A stretch of 39,281 bases of DNA from Comamonadaceae bacterium (GCA_947446885.1 CANFHZ010000011.1:1-39281), one strand, 5' to 3'. Counted from the first letter of the stretch, positions 1-10,303 are shown. Notes: generated from the sequence alone by a model not told the origin. A program made the numbers and translations.

Positions 1-79
1 ACTCGCCCCGGTGCTCCTGCACCATGCGTACAGCGCGTTCGCGCATTTCTGGTGAAAAACGATTTGATTTCTTGTTCAT
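1..79 (-). mobile_element. IS3-family transposase OrfA N-terminus (partial, runs off window edge)
   Basis: Minus-strand translation from ATG at 79: [26 protein letters not shown]..., typical IS3-family OrfA start; IS end probably near 112 (minus TGAGGAGGCTCCGAAC...). Confidence 0.8.
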
Positions 80-112
80 GGCTCCATCTTCTCAAAGTTC
101 GGAGCCTCCTCA

Positions 113-631
113 ATTCCCGGGGCGATTCATACCGGCCACCTGATTGCGGCCAATGCGTTGGCCGAGTTTGCGCCGGACAAGGCAGCCGCCGTCATTGACA
201 TTGGTTGCGGTACGGGTCTTGTAGGACAAGCACTGAAAACCCTTGGCTACAGCCACATCGACGGAATCGATTTCTCTGAAGAAATGCTCAATGTCGCACG
301 ACCCAAAGGCATTTACAGAAAGCTGGTGTCAGGCGATTTGACGACGACGACGGTGGTTGAAACCGGTGCTTATCAAGCGGCTGTCTGTGCAGGATCATTT
401 GCTCCGGGCCACCTGGGGCCCGAGTGCTATCCAGAAATTATCCGGCTTGTACAACCGGGCAGCCCGATTGTCATTTTTATGAATGGGGCGCATTTTTTTG
501 AGGACGACTACCCGTCTCACATCGACCGGCTGGAGCAGTCCGGCGTGTGGAGAATCATCGAGATCAAGGCCTTCAACTACATGAGCGCCTTAGAGCGGCC
601 AGGCCGTTTAATTGTTGCGGGTAAATGCTGA
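113..631 (+). pseudogene. Class I SAM-dependent methyltransferase, 5' end apparently removed by the adjacent IS
   Basis: ORF 158..631 has VIDIGCGTGLVGQAL motif I; reading frame continues upstream without stop (IPGAIHTGHLIAANALAEF) into the IS end; ORF-track start is a TTG. Confidence 0.7.
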
Positions 632-859
632 TCCCGCGGCTCCACCCTCATGCCCATTCATGTTGACCTTTGTATCAACTGCGGCATGGGCTGGATCATT
701 ATTTGACGTCTCGGCCTTTGGAAAACACATTTCCTCACCATTCCATCTTTGCCCACACCAACACGAGCCATCTTCGTTAATGATGCAAGTGCCAGTACCG
801 CAGCATCGTGGGTCTTCCGTCATATATATCTCCGAATGCGTTTCATCAACAGTTGGCAC
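608..859 (-). CDS. Small Cys-rich hypothetical protein
   Basis: 83 aa ORF with CCGTGTCIINEDGSCWCGQRW; start overlaps the stop of the upstream DUF2805-like gene. Confidence 0.5.
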   Translation of the reverse strand: MPTVDETHSEIYMTEDPRCCGTGTCIINEDGSCWCGQRWNGEEMCFPKAETSNNDPAHAAVDTKVNMNGHEGGAAGSAFTRNN

Positions 860-1133
860 GCCGATGGTCAGCCACCCATCGGTCTTCGAATTTCATTTCC
901 GAACTTCTCAGAGCACGGTGTTTGGTGACACGGCCCTTCATCCGCATACGCCACATCCGAAATGAACGCGCTGTGAGTTCTTGACGCATCAGCCGAATGA
1001 CTTGAGACTCCGCCAAGCCAACCCGCTCTCTGATGGTCTCAAAGGACGTTCTATCTTCCCAAGCCATCTGAATCACCGCAGATACATCTCCGGCAGACAG
1101 ATCGACCAATCGCTGGGTAAATTTGGATGCCAC
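846..1133 (-). CDS. TIGR03643/DUF2805-family protein
   Basis: 95 aa with DVSAVIQMAWEDRTSFETIRERVGLAESQVIRLMRQEL...RMWRMRMKGRVTKH motif. Confidence 0.8.
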   Translation of the reverse strand: MASKFTQRLVDLSAGDVSAVIQMAWEDRTSFETIRERVGLAESQVIRLMRQELTARSFRMWRMRMKGRVTKHRALRSSEMKFEDRWVADHRRANC

Positions 1134-1368
1134 AGCTGTTGTGAATAAAAATGTGAGGCGCTGATTTAGATCTGATCCATGCGAGCGTGGCAGTCAGTAT
1201 ATGGGCACCGGTCCTGAGCGGCTTTGAACCATCAGTTCCTTAAATAATGCGACTCAATTGCATACAACACGGTGCGCGGGGGGCCTGGGCAATCCAGAGC
1301 GGGCGCGCTCGGATAGCACGCCTTGCGGTCTGGCAATGAATTTGCGCAGCCCAGGAAACCAAGGAAAC

Positions 1369-2886
1369 TCAATAGTTCCCTGCCGCGATGGCCTTGAGTC
1401 GATGTGCCACGTCCTTGGTATTCAGGTACAAGCCAAGGTATTCACGGTAAATCGCATCGTAGATGGCCCGGTTCTCAGGCTGAGGAGCAATTTCACTTTC
1501 CACGCAAACCCAGCTATCCAGATCTTTGGGCTGCAACAAACCCGCTGCACGCCCTGCTAAAAATGCGTCTCCATACGCAGCACCCACGGTGACCTTGGGC
1601 AGGATCTGGGTCACACCGGTAATGTCGGACACGATTTGCAACCAGGTGCGTGTCTGCGCACCGCCGCCCACCGCAACGATGCGCCGCACGTCGGCACCGA
1701 TGTCGGCAAAGGTTTCCAGGTTGTGGCGCACGCCGAAACCCACGCCTTCCAGCACGGCCCGGAACATCTGCGCACGGGTATGCGACAGCCGCAGCCCCGC
1801 GATCACACCGCTGGCATGAGGGTCATTGATGGGCGTACGTTCGCCACTGAAGTAAGGCAGTACCAAAAGGCCCTCGCTGCCCGCCCGCTCGCTGGCCGCG
1901 GACGCAAACAAACTCGCAAAGGCGCTGCTGTCGTCCAGATCACGCGCGCATTCATCCCTGAACCAGCGGGTTAGGCTGCCGGTGGTACCCATGCCCGCGG
2001 CGAGGTTGAACTGACCGGGTTGGGCGCCGCAAACCGTCCAGACCCGGGTGTCGGGCGTCGCTTGGTTTTGCACCAGCACAAAAAAGGTGGTGCTGCCGTA
2101 CATGAGCATGAGGTCACCCGGTTCGACCACACCCACGCTGATCGCCTCGCTCAAGGCGTCAATGGTGCCAAAGGCCACCGGGGTACCAGGAGCCAATCCG
2201 GTCGCTGCCGCAGCCTCGGCATGCAAATGGCCGGCCAAGTCTTCTGCCCATCCCAGTTCCGGCAAATGGCCCAGGGGCGCAATGGCGGAGGAAAACCGGG
2301 TATCCCATTGGCCCGTGCGCGGATTGAACAGGGGCATGAAATGGCTCGCGCTGTGGCGATCCATACGGTGCAAGCCGGTCAGCCGGTACACCAGATACGC
2401 TGTGGCTGAAGTGAGTTTGGCCGTAGCGTCCCAGACGTGCGGCTCGTTCTTTTGCAGCCAGCGAATTTTGGGACCCACGGCCTGGCTGGTCAGCGCCATG
2501 AGCGAAAAATCGCTGATGGCTTGCGTACCCAGCTCCTGCTCCAGTTCGCCAATCTCGGCAGCCGCTCGCACATCCACGCCGTACAAAATCGCCGGACGCA
2601 GTGGCCGCATGGTGGCATCCAAAGGCAACAGGCAGGGGCCTATTGCGCTGACGGCCAACGCGGCAATCTGATTGGGGCGCGCCCCGGACTCGACCAGAAT
2701 CTGCCGGCTGAGCTGGCACACATCGGCCCACCAGACCCGATCAGCGTCCTGCTCGACATGGCCTGGATGGGGCATGGAGATCCCGTGCTGTACCACAGCG
2801 GTGTGCACGACCTGGCCAGCAAGGTCCGTCAATACCGCCTTGCTGCTGTAGGTGCCTACATCAATGCCCAGAAGATAGGATTTCAC
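1369..2886 (-). CDS. FGGY-family carbohydrate kinase (xylulokinase-like)
   Basis: 505 aa; GIDVGTYSSKAVLTD N-terminal ATPase motif, GGGAQTRTWLQIVSDITG C-terminal FGGY motif. Confidence 0.85.
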   Translation of the reverse strand: MKSYLLGIDVGTYSSKAVLTDLAGQVVHTAVVQHGISMPHPGHVEQDADRVWWADVCQLSRQILVESGARPNQIAALAVSAIGPCLLPLDATMRPLRPAILYGVDVRAAAEIGELEQELGTQAISDFSLMALTSQAVGPKIRWLQKNEPHVWDATAKLTSATAYLVYRLTGLHRMDRHSASHFMPLFNPRTGQWDTRFSSAIAPLGHLPELGWAEDLAGHLHAEAAAATGLAPGTPVAFGTIDALSEAISVGVVEPGDLMLMYGSTTFFVLVQNQATPDTRVWTVCGAQPGQFNLAAGMGTTGSLTRWFRDECARDLDDSSAFASLFASAASERAGSEGLLVLPYFSGERTPINDPHASGVIAGLRLSHTRAQMFRAVLEGVGFGVRHNLETFADIGADVRRIVAVGGGAQTRTWLQIVSDITGVTQILPKVTVGAAYGDAFLAGRAAGLLQPKDLDSWVCVESEIAPQPENRAIYDAIYREYLGLYLNTKDVAHRLKAIAAGNY

Positions 2887-2915
2887 GTCCGTGCAGCGTC
2901 CAAGAAACTCCGGTT

Positions 2916-3821
2916 TCAGCTGGTCAGTGTGGCGGGCCCCGCCTTGGGTTCCATACCGGCCATGACCTCAAACAACTTGAAAATAGCCGAGGCATTCTCC
3001 TCGCCCCAACCCATGTTTTGTGCGACCTTATTCAGCTCATGCACGGTATTAGAGAGCAGCACTGGCACACCTATGGACTCCGAATAATTGCGTATCAATT
3101 CGGTGTCTTTGACCATGGTGCGCAGGTGGAAAGACACCGCAAAATCATGCTTCAACATGGAGTGGCCCGCGCCCTCAATAATGGGCGATCGGAAATCCGA
3201 CTCGCCCCACAGCTTGATGAGTTCCTCGCAGTCCAGGTCGGACTTTTTGGCCATGGCCAGCGACTCGCCCAGCGAAGCCAGAATGGCGGATACCAAATGG
3301 TTGCCGCAGAGCTTGGCCGCGCAACCCGCGCCGACCGGGCCCATATGGTGCACCGTGGCGCCGATCGTCTTGAGCACCGGCAGGGCCGCGTCCCAGGTGC
3401 TGTGGTCTGCGCCGCACATGATCCACAGCCCACCGGAATGCGCCTCACCCCGGGTTCCGTGTACCGGTGCGTCCATGAACACAGCGCCACGGCTGGCAAA
3501 TCCGGCCGCACTGTCTTTGGCTGTTTGCGGCAGCTGCGTGCTCATGTCAATAAAAACCTGACCCGGTGCAGCGTGCGCCAGGAGCCCATCCGCGCCATGG
3601 AGCACGGCCTGCAAGGCCGCTTCGTTCCAAACCAAAATAATCACATGGCTTGCACCTTGCGCCGCCTCAGCCGGCGTGGCGCACAACACTGCGCCGGCCT
3701 GGACCAAAGCGGCAGCGTTTTCAGGCGTGCGGTTGTAGCAGCGCACCGTGTGCCCCTTGCCCAGCAGGGTCTGGCCCACGCCCGTACCCATGACGCCGGT
3801 TCCGATGATTGCAATATTCAC
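2916..3821 (-). CDS. NAD(P)-dependent oxidoreductase, 3-hydroxyisobutyrate dehydrogenase family
   Basis: MNIAIIGTGVMGTGVGQTLLGKGHTVRCYNRTPENAAAL Rossmann; FMDAPVHGT; GAGCAAKLCGNHL. Confidence 0.85.
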   Translation of the reverse strand: MNIAIIGTGVMGTGVGQTLLGKGHTVRCYNRTPENAAALVQAGAVLCATPAEAAQGASHVIILVWNEAALQAVLHGADGLLAHAAPGQVFIDMSTQLPQTAKDSAAGFASRGAVFMDAPVHGTRGEAHSGGLWIMCGADHSTWDAALPVLKTIGATVHHMGPVGAGCAAKLCGNHLVSAILASLGESLAMAKKSDLDCEELIKLWGESDFRSPIIEGAGHSMLKHDFAVSFHLRTMVKDTELIRNYSESIGVPVLLSNTVHELNKVAQNMGWGEENASAIFKLFEVMAGMEPKAGPATLTS

Positions 3822-4468
3822 GTGCTGCTCCTGGATTGCACGACAAATGCGTGCAGGGTTTCGATCATTAAGACGCCGACCGTGGCACCTGCGTCCTGCA
3901 AGCCCACGGTTTTTTCTTGAAAGCAGGCCGCTTTGCCGTGCTGGGCCATCATGTTTTTGGTGGCTTCAAGACCATCCCGTGCGGCCTGTACGGCCTGCGC
4001 CAAGGCATCAACCAAGTCAGCCCCTTGGCTGCTGGAGGATTCCAGCGACAGCGCAATCGGGCTGAGCACATCCAGCAGGGTCTTGTCGCCCAACTGCGCC
4101 TTGCCCCGGTCAGCCACACCTTTGAAAAAGGCAGCCCAGAAGGCACCCATTTCTGCGGTACCCCACGCCTGGGCGCCCTCCAAGGCCTTACCCCCACGCA
4201 TCAGGCCGGTTGCGACCAAGGTACCCATGGTGGACGGTGCGGCTTTGGCGACTGCCATGCCGGCGAGTTGCAGGGTTTTGCCGATAGGGTCTGTGCTGTT
4301 CCCACGCACCGACTCAAAAGCCGCAATAAAACCCTTGTTCATGGTGATACCCAGATCGCTGTCACCGACCTTGCCGTCCAGCGCAATCAGGGCCTCGCGT
4401 TGCGCCGCAAAAACATCCCGCAAGGCCTCAAACAAGCCCGCCAAATCGCTCTTTTCGATGCGGTCCAT
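3818..4468 (-). CDS. dhaL: Dihydroxyacetone kinase-like subunit L
   Basis: VGDSDLGITMNKGF and DKTLLDVLSPIA motifs; internal ATG (MDRIEKSDL) preferred as start; ATGA-type overlap with the next gene. Confidence 0.8.
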   Translation of the reverse strand: MDRIEKSDLAGLFEALRDVFAAQREALIALDGKVGDSDLGITMNKGFIAAFESVRGNSTDPIGKTLQLAGMAVAKAAPSTMGTLVATGLMRGGKALEGAQAWGTAEMGAFWAAFFKGVADRGKAQLGDKTLLDVLSPIALSLESSSSQGADLVDALAQAVQAARDGLEATKNMMAQHGKAACFQEKTVGLQDAGATVGVLMIETLHAFVVQSRSST

Positions 4469-4475
4469 AGCGGTC

Positions 4476-5480
4476 TTAGAGCTGTGCCTGCTCAAAGAAA
4501 GGGGACGCTGCAGGCGCGGCGACCAGGCGCTTGAGCTCCTCGTCCAGATACAGCAAGGAGATGGAGGCACCGGCCATTTCCATGGAGGTTGCGAATTCGC
4601 CCACGTAGACGTGGAAGATGGCTACGCCGCGCTCCTTCAGGATGGCCGACACGCGGCGGAACAGCACATACAGCTCTTCCTTGGGCGTGGCACCCAAACC
4701 GTTGATCAGCACCGCGACTTCATCGCCCGCCTTGAGCGCACGCTCGGCCAGCAAGGGCTTCATCATTTCATCGACCACCGCGTCGGCACTCAGCAAGTCC
4801 CCACGGCGAATGCCGGGCTCGCCATGGATGCCCATGCCGATTTCCATCTCGCGCTCACCGATGCTGAAAGTCGCATGCCCGACCTCGGGCACGATGCAAG
4901 GCGTCAGCGCCACACCCATGGTGCGGGTATTGGCTTTGGCCTTTTCTGCGACACGCTTCACGTCGTCCAAGGACATGCCTTCGGCTGCGGCGGCACCGGC
5001 GGCCTTGAACACAAAAAATATCCCGGCGACGCCGCGGCGTTTGTGTTCCTGCCCGGGCGGCGACGAAGCCACATCATCATTGCCCACCACGGACAGCACC
5101 TTGATGTCTTCCATCTCGGCCATCTCGGTGGCCATGTCAAAGTTCAAAATATCGCCGCTGTAATTGCCGTAGATGTAGAGCACGCCCGCACCCTGGTGAA
5201 TGGCCTTGGTGACCTCGAACATCTGATCGGCACTGGGCGACTGGAACACACCACCCACGGCCGCTCCGTCCAGCAGCCCTGCGCCCACGTAGCCCAAGAA
5301 CAATGGCAGATGGCCGGAGCCTCCGCCCGTGGCCAGGCCCACTTTGCCGGTCACGCGCTTAGCCGAGACCATGCAGCGCTTGTCATCGGCCACATACTGA
5401 AGCTGCTTGGGATGGGCGCTGTAAATGCCATCCAGCATTTCATCGACAAAATCTTCGGGTGCGTTCAAGAATTTTTTCAT
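4476..5480 (-). CDS. dhaK: Dihydroxyacetone kinase-like subunit K
   Basis: MKKFLNAPEDFVDEMLDG...LATGGGSGHLPLFLGYVG...GNYSGDILNFDMA...GMGIHGEPG typical of DhaK. Confidence 0.85.
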   Translation of the reverse strand: MKKFLNAPEDFVDEMLDGIYSAHPKQLQYVADDKRCMVSAKRVTGKVGLATGGGSGHLPLFLGYVGAGLLDGAAVGGVFQSPSADQMFEVTKAIHQGAGVLYIYGNYSGDILNFDMATEMAEMEDIKVLSVVGNDDVASSPPGQEHKRRGVAGIFFVFKAAGAAAAEGMSLDDVKRVAEKAKANTRTMGVALTPCIVPEVGHATFSIGEREMEIGMGIHGEPGIRRGDLLSADAVVDEMMKPLLAERALKAGDEVAVLINGLGATPKEELYVLFRRVSAILKERGVAIFHVYVGEFATSMEMAGASISLLYLDEELKRLVAAPAASPFFEQAQL

Positions 5481-5564
5481 CAGTTTTCCTTTTGTTGCAC
5501 GTGGGAGTCTGTCCACTCCGCGGTTAAAAAAACAATACGCAGGGGCTCCCGGCGCTGCGCGCAC

Positions 5565-6599
5565 CTAGCGCTTGCTGCGCACCACAAAAAATGCCCCGGC
5601 CACCAAGATAAAAGAGCCCACCACCACCCGCTGCCAGGTACTGGGTACCCCGGCCATGATCAGCACGCTGTTGATCATCACCACCAGGAACACACCCAGC
5701 AGGGTTCCGAGCACGGTACCGGTGCCCCCGGTGATACGGGCACCGCCCAGCACCACGGCGGCAATCACGTCGATCTCGGTGCCCACCAGATCGAAAGGAT
5801 TGGCCAATCGGTTACTGCACACGTGGATCATTCCTGCCAGACCTGCCAAGGCACCGGTGTAGCTGAAGATGAAGATGTGGACCGCGCGCAGGTTGTAGCC
5901 CAGGCGCTCGGCAATCACCGGACTGCCACCCACCGCAAACACCGCCTTGCCCAGCAAGGTGCGGTTCAGAATCCACCAGGTCAGCAGCGACACGGCCAGC
6001 AGAACCAGCACAAAGGCCGGCAGGATGATGGTGTTGCCGCGCGCGGTCTGCAGGCTGAGCAGCGCCATCTTGCCGAAGGCATCCATCTGCGTGGGCAGAT
6101 CGATGATCCAGACGGTTCCCACAAAAGTCAGCAGCAGGCCGCGAAACAGGTACTGGGTGCCGATGGTGACGATCAAGGACGGCGCCTTGAGCGACTGCAC
6201 CAGCACACCGTTGATCAAGCCCAGCAGACCGCCGCTCACAGTGGACAAGAGGAACACCAAAGAGATGGGTGCGGTCGGGAAGTACACGACGACCAGCTTG
6301 GTGAAGGAGTACATGGACAGCGCTGCAATCGCCGTGAAGGACACGTCGATGCCCCCCGCAGCCAGGATGACGAACACACCCAACGCAAAAAGGCCCACCA
6401 CCGTGCTGGAGCGGGCAATATCAAACACGGTAGAAATCTGGAAAAAGCTGGGATTTACCGCACCCACAAAGGCGGACAAGGCACACAACAGGAACAATGT
6501 GAAAAGCTCCGGGCGGCGCTCCAATTTATCGCGGATACGGCTGACCAGGCTGGTGGCACTGGGCTTGGTGGAGTCGGTCACATTAGACACGGAGAGCAT
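5565..6599 (-). CDS. Sugar ABC transporter permease (RbsC/BPD_transp_2 family)
   Basis: Multi-TM protein with GGIDVSF and GGARITGGTGTVLGTLLG motifs. Confidence 0.85.
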   Translation of the reverse strand: MLSVSNVTDSTKPSATSLVSRIRDKLERRPELFTLFLLCALSAFVGAVNPSFFQISTVFDIARSSTVVGLFALGVFVILAAGGIDVSFTAIAALSMYSFTKLVVVYFPTAPISLVFLLSTVSGGLLGLINGVLVQSLKAPSLIVTIGTQYLFRGLLLTFVGTVWIIDLPTQMDAFGKMALLSLQTARGNTIILPAFVLVLLAVSLLTWWILNRTLLGKAVFAVGGSPVIAERLGYNLRAVHIFIFSYTGALAGLAGMIHVCSNRLANPFDLVGTEIDVIAAVVLGGARITGGTGTVLGTLLGVFLVVMINSVLIMAGVPSTWQRVVVGSFILVAGAFFVVRSKR

Positions 6600-8157
6600 C
6601 TTTCTCGGCACCGAGCATGGCGCAGTACAAATCTTCTTCTTGCGCGGCATCTGCGGCAAATTCCTGCTGCACAAGGCCATCGCGCATCACGATGATCCGG
6701 TCTGCGTTTTGCAGCAATTCCGGCAAGTCATCGCTAATCAGGATGACGCCCAAGCCCCGCCCGGCCAGCGCCTGTATGGCTTTGTAAATCGTATCTTTGG
6801 AGCCCACGTCCACACCCACGGTCGGGCCGTGCAGTACCAGCAACTCCGGCTGAATCGTGAGCCAGCGCGCAATCAGCACGCGCTGCTGGTTGCCACCGGA
6901 CAGCGACTGCACCGGCAGATCCACATTCGGTGTCGCGATATGCAATTCGTGCACCAGGTCTTTGGCCACCGCGCGGGCACGCGCATGGTCCAGCGTACCC
7001 AAAGCGGTACGCAAGCGTTCCAAAATAGCAGCCACCATATTGGACAAAATAGGCTTGTCCAAAAACAGTCCCTCCCCCAAGCGGTCTTCTGGCACATAGC
7101 CAATGCCCTTGTCGATGGCGTCAGCCGGGCAGGTCAAAACAAGGGGCTGCCCCCGCAACATGAGGGTGCCGGCGGTGGCCGCCATCACGCCTGCAATCGT
7201 CTTGGCGAGTTCGTTGCGACCGGAATCCATCAAACCGGTGATACCCAGAATCTCGCCTTTTTTGAGGGAAAAACCCACGCCTTGGAAATGGGTACGGCAG
7301 GCAAGCCCCTTGAGCTCCAGCAACATCTCGTCGGAGGGGCTGGCATGGCGATAGCGGCTTGCGTCAATGTCGCGCCCGGTCATCAAATGGCTGAGCTGGG
7401 CTTTGCTGTAGTTTTCTATGGGCCCCTGCGCCACGCATTGGCCGTCGCGGAAAACAATGGCCTGGCCACCTATGCTGTAGCACTCGTCAAGTTTGTGGGT
7501 CACGAACAGCACCGCCACGTGGTCGCGGCGCAGGTCTGCAACCACACGAATCAGCTTGTCGACCTCCCGCCGTGTCAGCGAAGTGGTGGGCTCGTCCATG
7601 ATCACCAGCTTGGCCTGGGTCGCGATGGCACGGGAAATAGCCACCAGCTGCCGCACCGCCAGCGGCAGCGTGCCAACCGGGGTCGACAAAAACGCCGCGC
7701 TGGTCGGCAGATCAACAGCAGCCAGTGCGCGTTGGGCAGTGGCATGTAATTCGGCTTGCCGCAGGGGGCGGGCCAACCGGCCCCCTGATTTGACCAACTG
7801 CTCGGTGAGGGCGACGTTTTCGGCCACCGTCAAATTGGGAATCAGTGACAAGTCCTGGTAGACGGTTTCAATGCCGGCGGAGAGCGATTCAATCGGCGTC
7901 AACGCGCTATGGGCACGCCCTTCAATAACGATCTGCCCTTCGTCGGGCGGCTGCGCGCCCGAAATAATTTTGATCAGGGTACTTTTGCCACAGCCGTTCT
8001 CACCCAAAAGGTGGTAAATCTGGCCGCGCTCAATCACAAAGCCTACGCCACGCAAGGCGTGTACGCCGCCAAAGCGTTTATGGATGCCGCTGACTTCCAA
8101 GAAGACCGAGGAAGCGGATGCAGAGCGTGCGGGTTCCTGGCTCTGTGCTGCTTGCAT
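6583..8157 (-). CDS. Sugar ABC transporter ATP-binding protein (RbsA-type, two ABC domains)
   Basis: GENGCGKSTLIKIISG Walker A, VIMDEPTTSLTRREVD Walker B, second domain LSGGNQQRVLIARWL. Confidence 0.9.
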   Translation of the reverse strand: MQAAQSQEPARSASASSVFLEVSGIHKRFGGVHALRGVGFVIERGQIYHLLGENGCGKSTLIKIISGAQPPDEGQIVIEGRAHSALTPIESLSAGIETVYQDLSLIPNLTVAENVALTEQLVKSGGRLARPLRQAELHATAQRALAAVDLPTSAAFLSTPVGTLPLAVRQLVAISRAIATQAKLVIMDEPTTSLTRREVDKLIRVVADLRRDHVAVLFVTHKLDECYSIGGQAIVFRDGQCVAQGPIENYSKAQLSHLMTGRDIDASRYRHASPSDEMLLELKGLACRTHFQGVGFSLKKGEILGITGLMDSGRNELAKTIAGVMAATAGTLMLRGQPLVLTCPADAIDKGIGYVPEDRLGEGLFLDKPILSNMVAAILERLRTALGTLDHARARAVAKDLVHELHIATPNVDLPVQSLSGGNQQRVLIARWLTIQPELLVLHGPTVGVDVGSKDTIYKAIQALAGRGLGVILISDDLPELLQNADRIIVMRDGLVQQEFAADAAQEEDLYCAMLGAEKDALRV

Positions 8158-8246
8158 GGGGTGCCTTCGATGGGTACAGGAGTACATCCCAAAAGCCACC
8201 GCACAAGGCGGTAGCTTTCAGGACGTTGCTTTTCGCAGTCGGTAGC

Positions 8247-9245
8247 TTAGAACAGGTAGTTTTTGTAGGTGGACTTGTCAGCAATGACCATGGCGTTACC
8301 CACAATCAATACACCAGCGCCAGCACCTTTGGTCACCGTGACTTTTTCGTAGCCCTTCACACCCAGGCTCATGCCATTGGTCAGGGGCTGCTTGTCCAAG
8401 AGCAGCTTGGCTGTCTTGTTCATCGCCAGGCCGGCGTCCTTGGGATCCCAGAAGCCGATGGCGGTGATCGCGCCGGACTCGATCAGCTTGGCCGAAGGCG
8501 TCGCCAGACCAGTACCTACCACGCAGACCTTGCCGGCCAAGCCCGCCTCTTCAACCGCGCGGCCAATGCCGATCACGTCGTTACCCGCAGAGCCCTGAAA
8601 GCCTGCGATGTCGGGGTGCTTGCGCAGGATTTCTTTGGCCTTTTCGTAGGTCTTGTTGGCATCGTCAAAGGACTCGTTCTTGGCATCCACCAGGGTCATG
8701 CCAGCGTGTTTTTTGGCATTACCGGCACCGGCTTCCACCCACTGGATATGGGTACGGCTACCCAAGGAACCCACGAACGAGGTCCACTTGCCCTTATTGC
8801 CCATGCAAGAAGCCAGCTTTTCATTCAGAGCCACGCCATAGGCGGCGTTGTCGAAGGCTTCGATATCAGCATGGGTATTCTTTTGTGTGTCAGCCTCATG
8901 GGTGACGACCACAATGCCACGGTCCATCGCGCGCTTGAGGGCGCCTTCAATCACGGTGGGATCCATAGGAACAACCGCCAATGCACTGACCTTGCGGGCA
9001 ATCAGGTCGTCGATGATTTTCAGTTGCTGCGCAGCGTCGGCAGTAGCCGGGCCACTTTGGCTGGCGTTCACCGAGGGCGTGGTCGCAGCGTACTCTTTCA
9101 CGCCCACTTCCATGCGGTTGAACCATGGGATACCGCTGATTTTGACCACGGTCGAAATCGTCGGCTTCTCTTGCGCAATCAGTGCGCTGCCGGAAGCGGC
9201 AAGCAGTACCGCCACGATGGCTGCGTTGACAGGTTTGATTTTCAT
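8247..9245 (-). CDS. Sugar ABC transporter periplasmic substrate-binding protein (Peripla_BP_4-like)
   Basis: Signal peptide MKIKPVNAAIVAVLLAASGSALIAQ and RbsB-like body. Confidence 0.85.
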   Translation of the reverse strand: MKIKPVNAAIVAVLLAASGSALIAQEKPTISTVVKISGIPWFNRMEVGVKEYAATTPSVNASQSGPATADAAQQLKIIDDLIARKVSALAVVPMDPTVIEGALKRAMDRGIVVVTHEADTQKNTHADIEAFDNAAYGVALNEKLASCMGNKGKWTSFVGSLGSRTHIQWVEAGAGNAKKHAGMTLVDAKNESFDDANKTYEKAKEILRKHPDIAGFQGSAGNDVIGIGRAVEEAGLAGKVCVVGTGLATPSAKLIESGAITAIGFWDPKDAGLAMNKTAKLLLDKQPLTNGMSLGVKGYEKVTVTKGAGAGVLIVGNAMVIADKSTYKNYLF

Positions 9246-9268
9246 TGAAGTCTCCAAGTAGTTAGCCC

Positions 9269-10303
9269 TCACGAATGGCTCTTGGGTCCAGGAGGGGACC
9301 GTACCCAAGAGATGAATTGCAGGCCCTTTTCACGCGCCCTGGCAAACAGTTCATAGCGGCCAAAGGCCAAGAAGATCAATAACAACGCGCCCCAGGCGAA
9401 GTCGCGGAAAAAGTTCGATACGTCCAGAAAATTCAACATGCTGGAGAGCAGCTGCAGCGCGGTAGTGGACAGGAATAAACAGACCATGCGTCCGTACCCG
9501 CCTTCAGGTTTGACCCCGGCCATCACCGTAATCAGGATGGCGATCAGCAGGTAGGACTGGCCGTAGTCCCACTTCACGTTGACGTTGCGCGATGCAATCA
9601 GCACGCCCGCCACGCCGGCCATCAGACCGCTGAGGGCATAGGTGGTCACCAACAGACGCCCCTGCGCAAAGCCAGCGAAATACGCTGCCTTGGGATTGGT
9701 GCCCATCAAGAACAGGCGGATACCAAAGGGGCTGTACTTGAGTACCGCACCTATCACCGAAGCAATCACCAAAAAAATCACAAAGGAGATCGGCACGCCC
9801 AACCACAGCCCGTTGCCGATTTCCATCAACAAATCGGCACTGCCCACGCGCACCGAGGGTCCGCCGGACAGCACCACAGCCAGGCCAGTGAAGAGCAGCT
9901 GGGTGCCCAGGGTGCACAGAATCGGCGTGAGCCCCAAGCGGGAAATCAGCAAGCCGTTGACAGCGCCGCCGACCAGCCCTGTGCAGACCGCAAGGGCGGC
10001 AAAGGCGATGGTGAACAGCTGTGGCGCCTCATCCACATTGATGAAAGCAGTCACCACGGTCGCCGAAAAAACGCCGGACAGATTGGCCAGCGCAATACCC
10101 GACAGGTCAATGCCGCCGTTGCCCGCGCACATGGCCAGCATGACCCCGATAGCCAGCAGGCCCAATTCGGGCAGCTGTGAGGCCATGGACTGCAGGTTGT
10201 AGGGATCAATGAACGCGCCCTTGGACAGGACGGATGCGCTCAGCAGCACCAGCAGGTTGATGCTCATCAGGAATACCAATTGGGGATCCGCTTTAGACTG
10301 CAT
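9269..10303 (-). CDS. Sugar ABC transporter permease (second RbsC-type permease)
   Basis: Multi-TM; CAGNGGIDLSGIALANLSG; MAGVKPEGGYG. Confidence 0.85.
   Translation of the reverse strand: MQSKADPQLVFLMSINLLVLLSASVLSKGAFIDPYNLQSMASQLPELGLLAIGVMLAMCAGNGGIDLSGIALANLSGVFSATVVTAFINVDEAPQLFTIAFAALAVCTGLVGGAVNGLLISRLGLTPILCTLGTQLLFTGLAVVLSGGPSVRVGSADLLMEIGNGLWLGVPISFVIFLVIASVIGAVLKYSPFGIRLFLMGTNPKAAYFAGFAQGRLLVTTYALSGLMAGVAGVLIASRNVNVKWDYGQSYLLIAILITVMAGVKPEGGYGRMVCLFLSTTALQLLSSMLNFLDVSNFFRDFAWGALLLIFLAFGRYELFARAREKGLQFISWVRSPPGPKSHS

Noticed and set aside
3933-6695. 920-aa plus-strand ORF rich in His/Gln
   Set aside because: Antisense to well-supported dhaL, dhaK and permease genes; composition typical of a GC-rich antisense frame with no domain motifs.
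5947-7749. 600-aa plus-strand ORF opposite ABC transporter genes
   Set aside because: Shadow of permease and ATPase genes.
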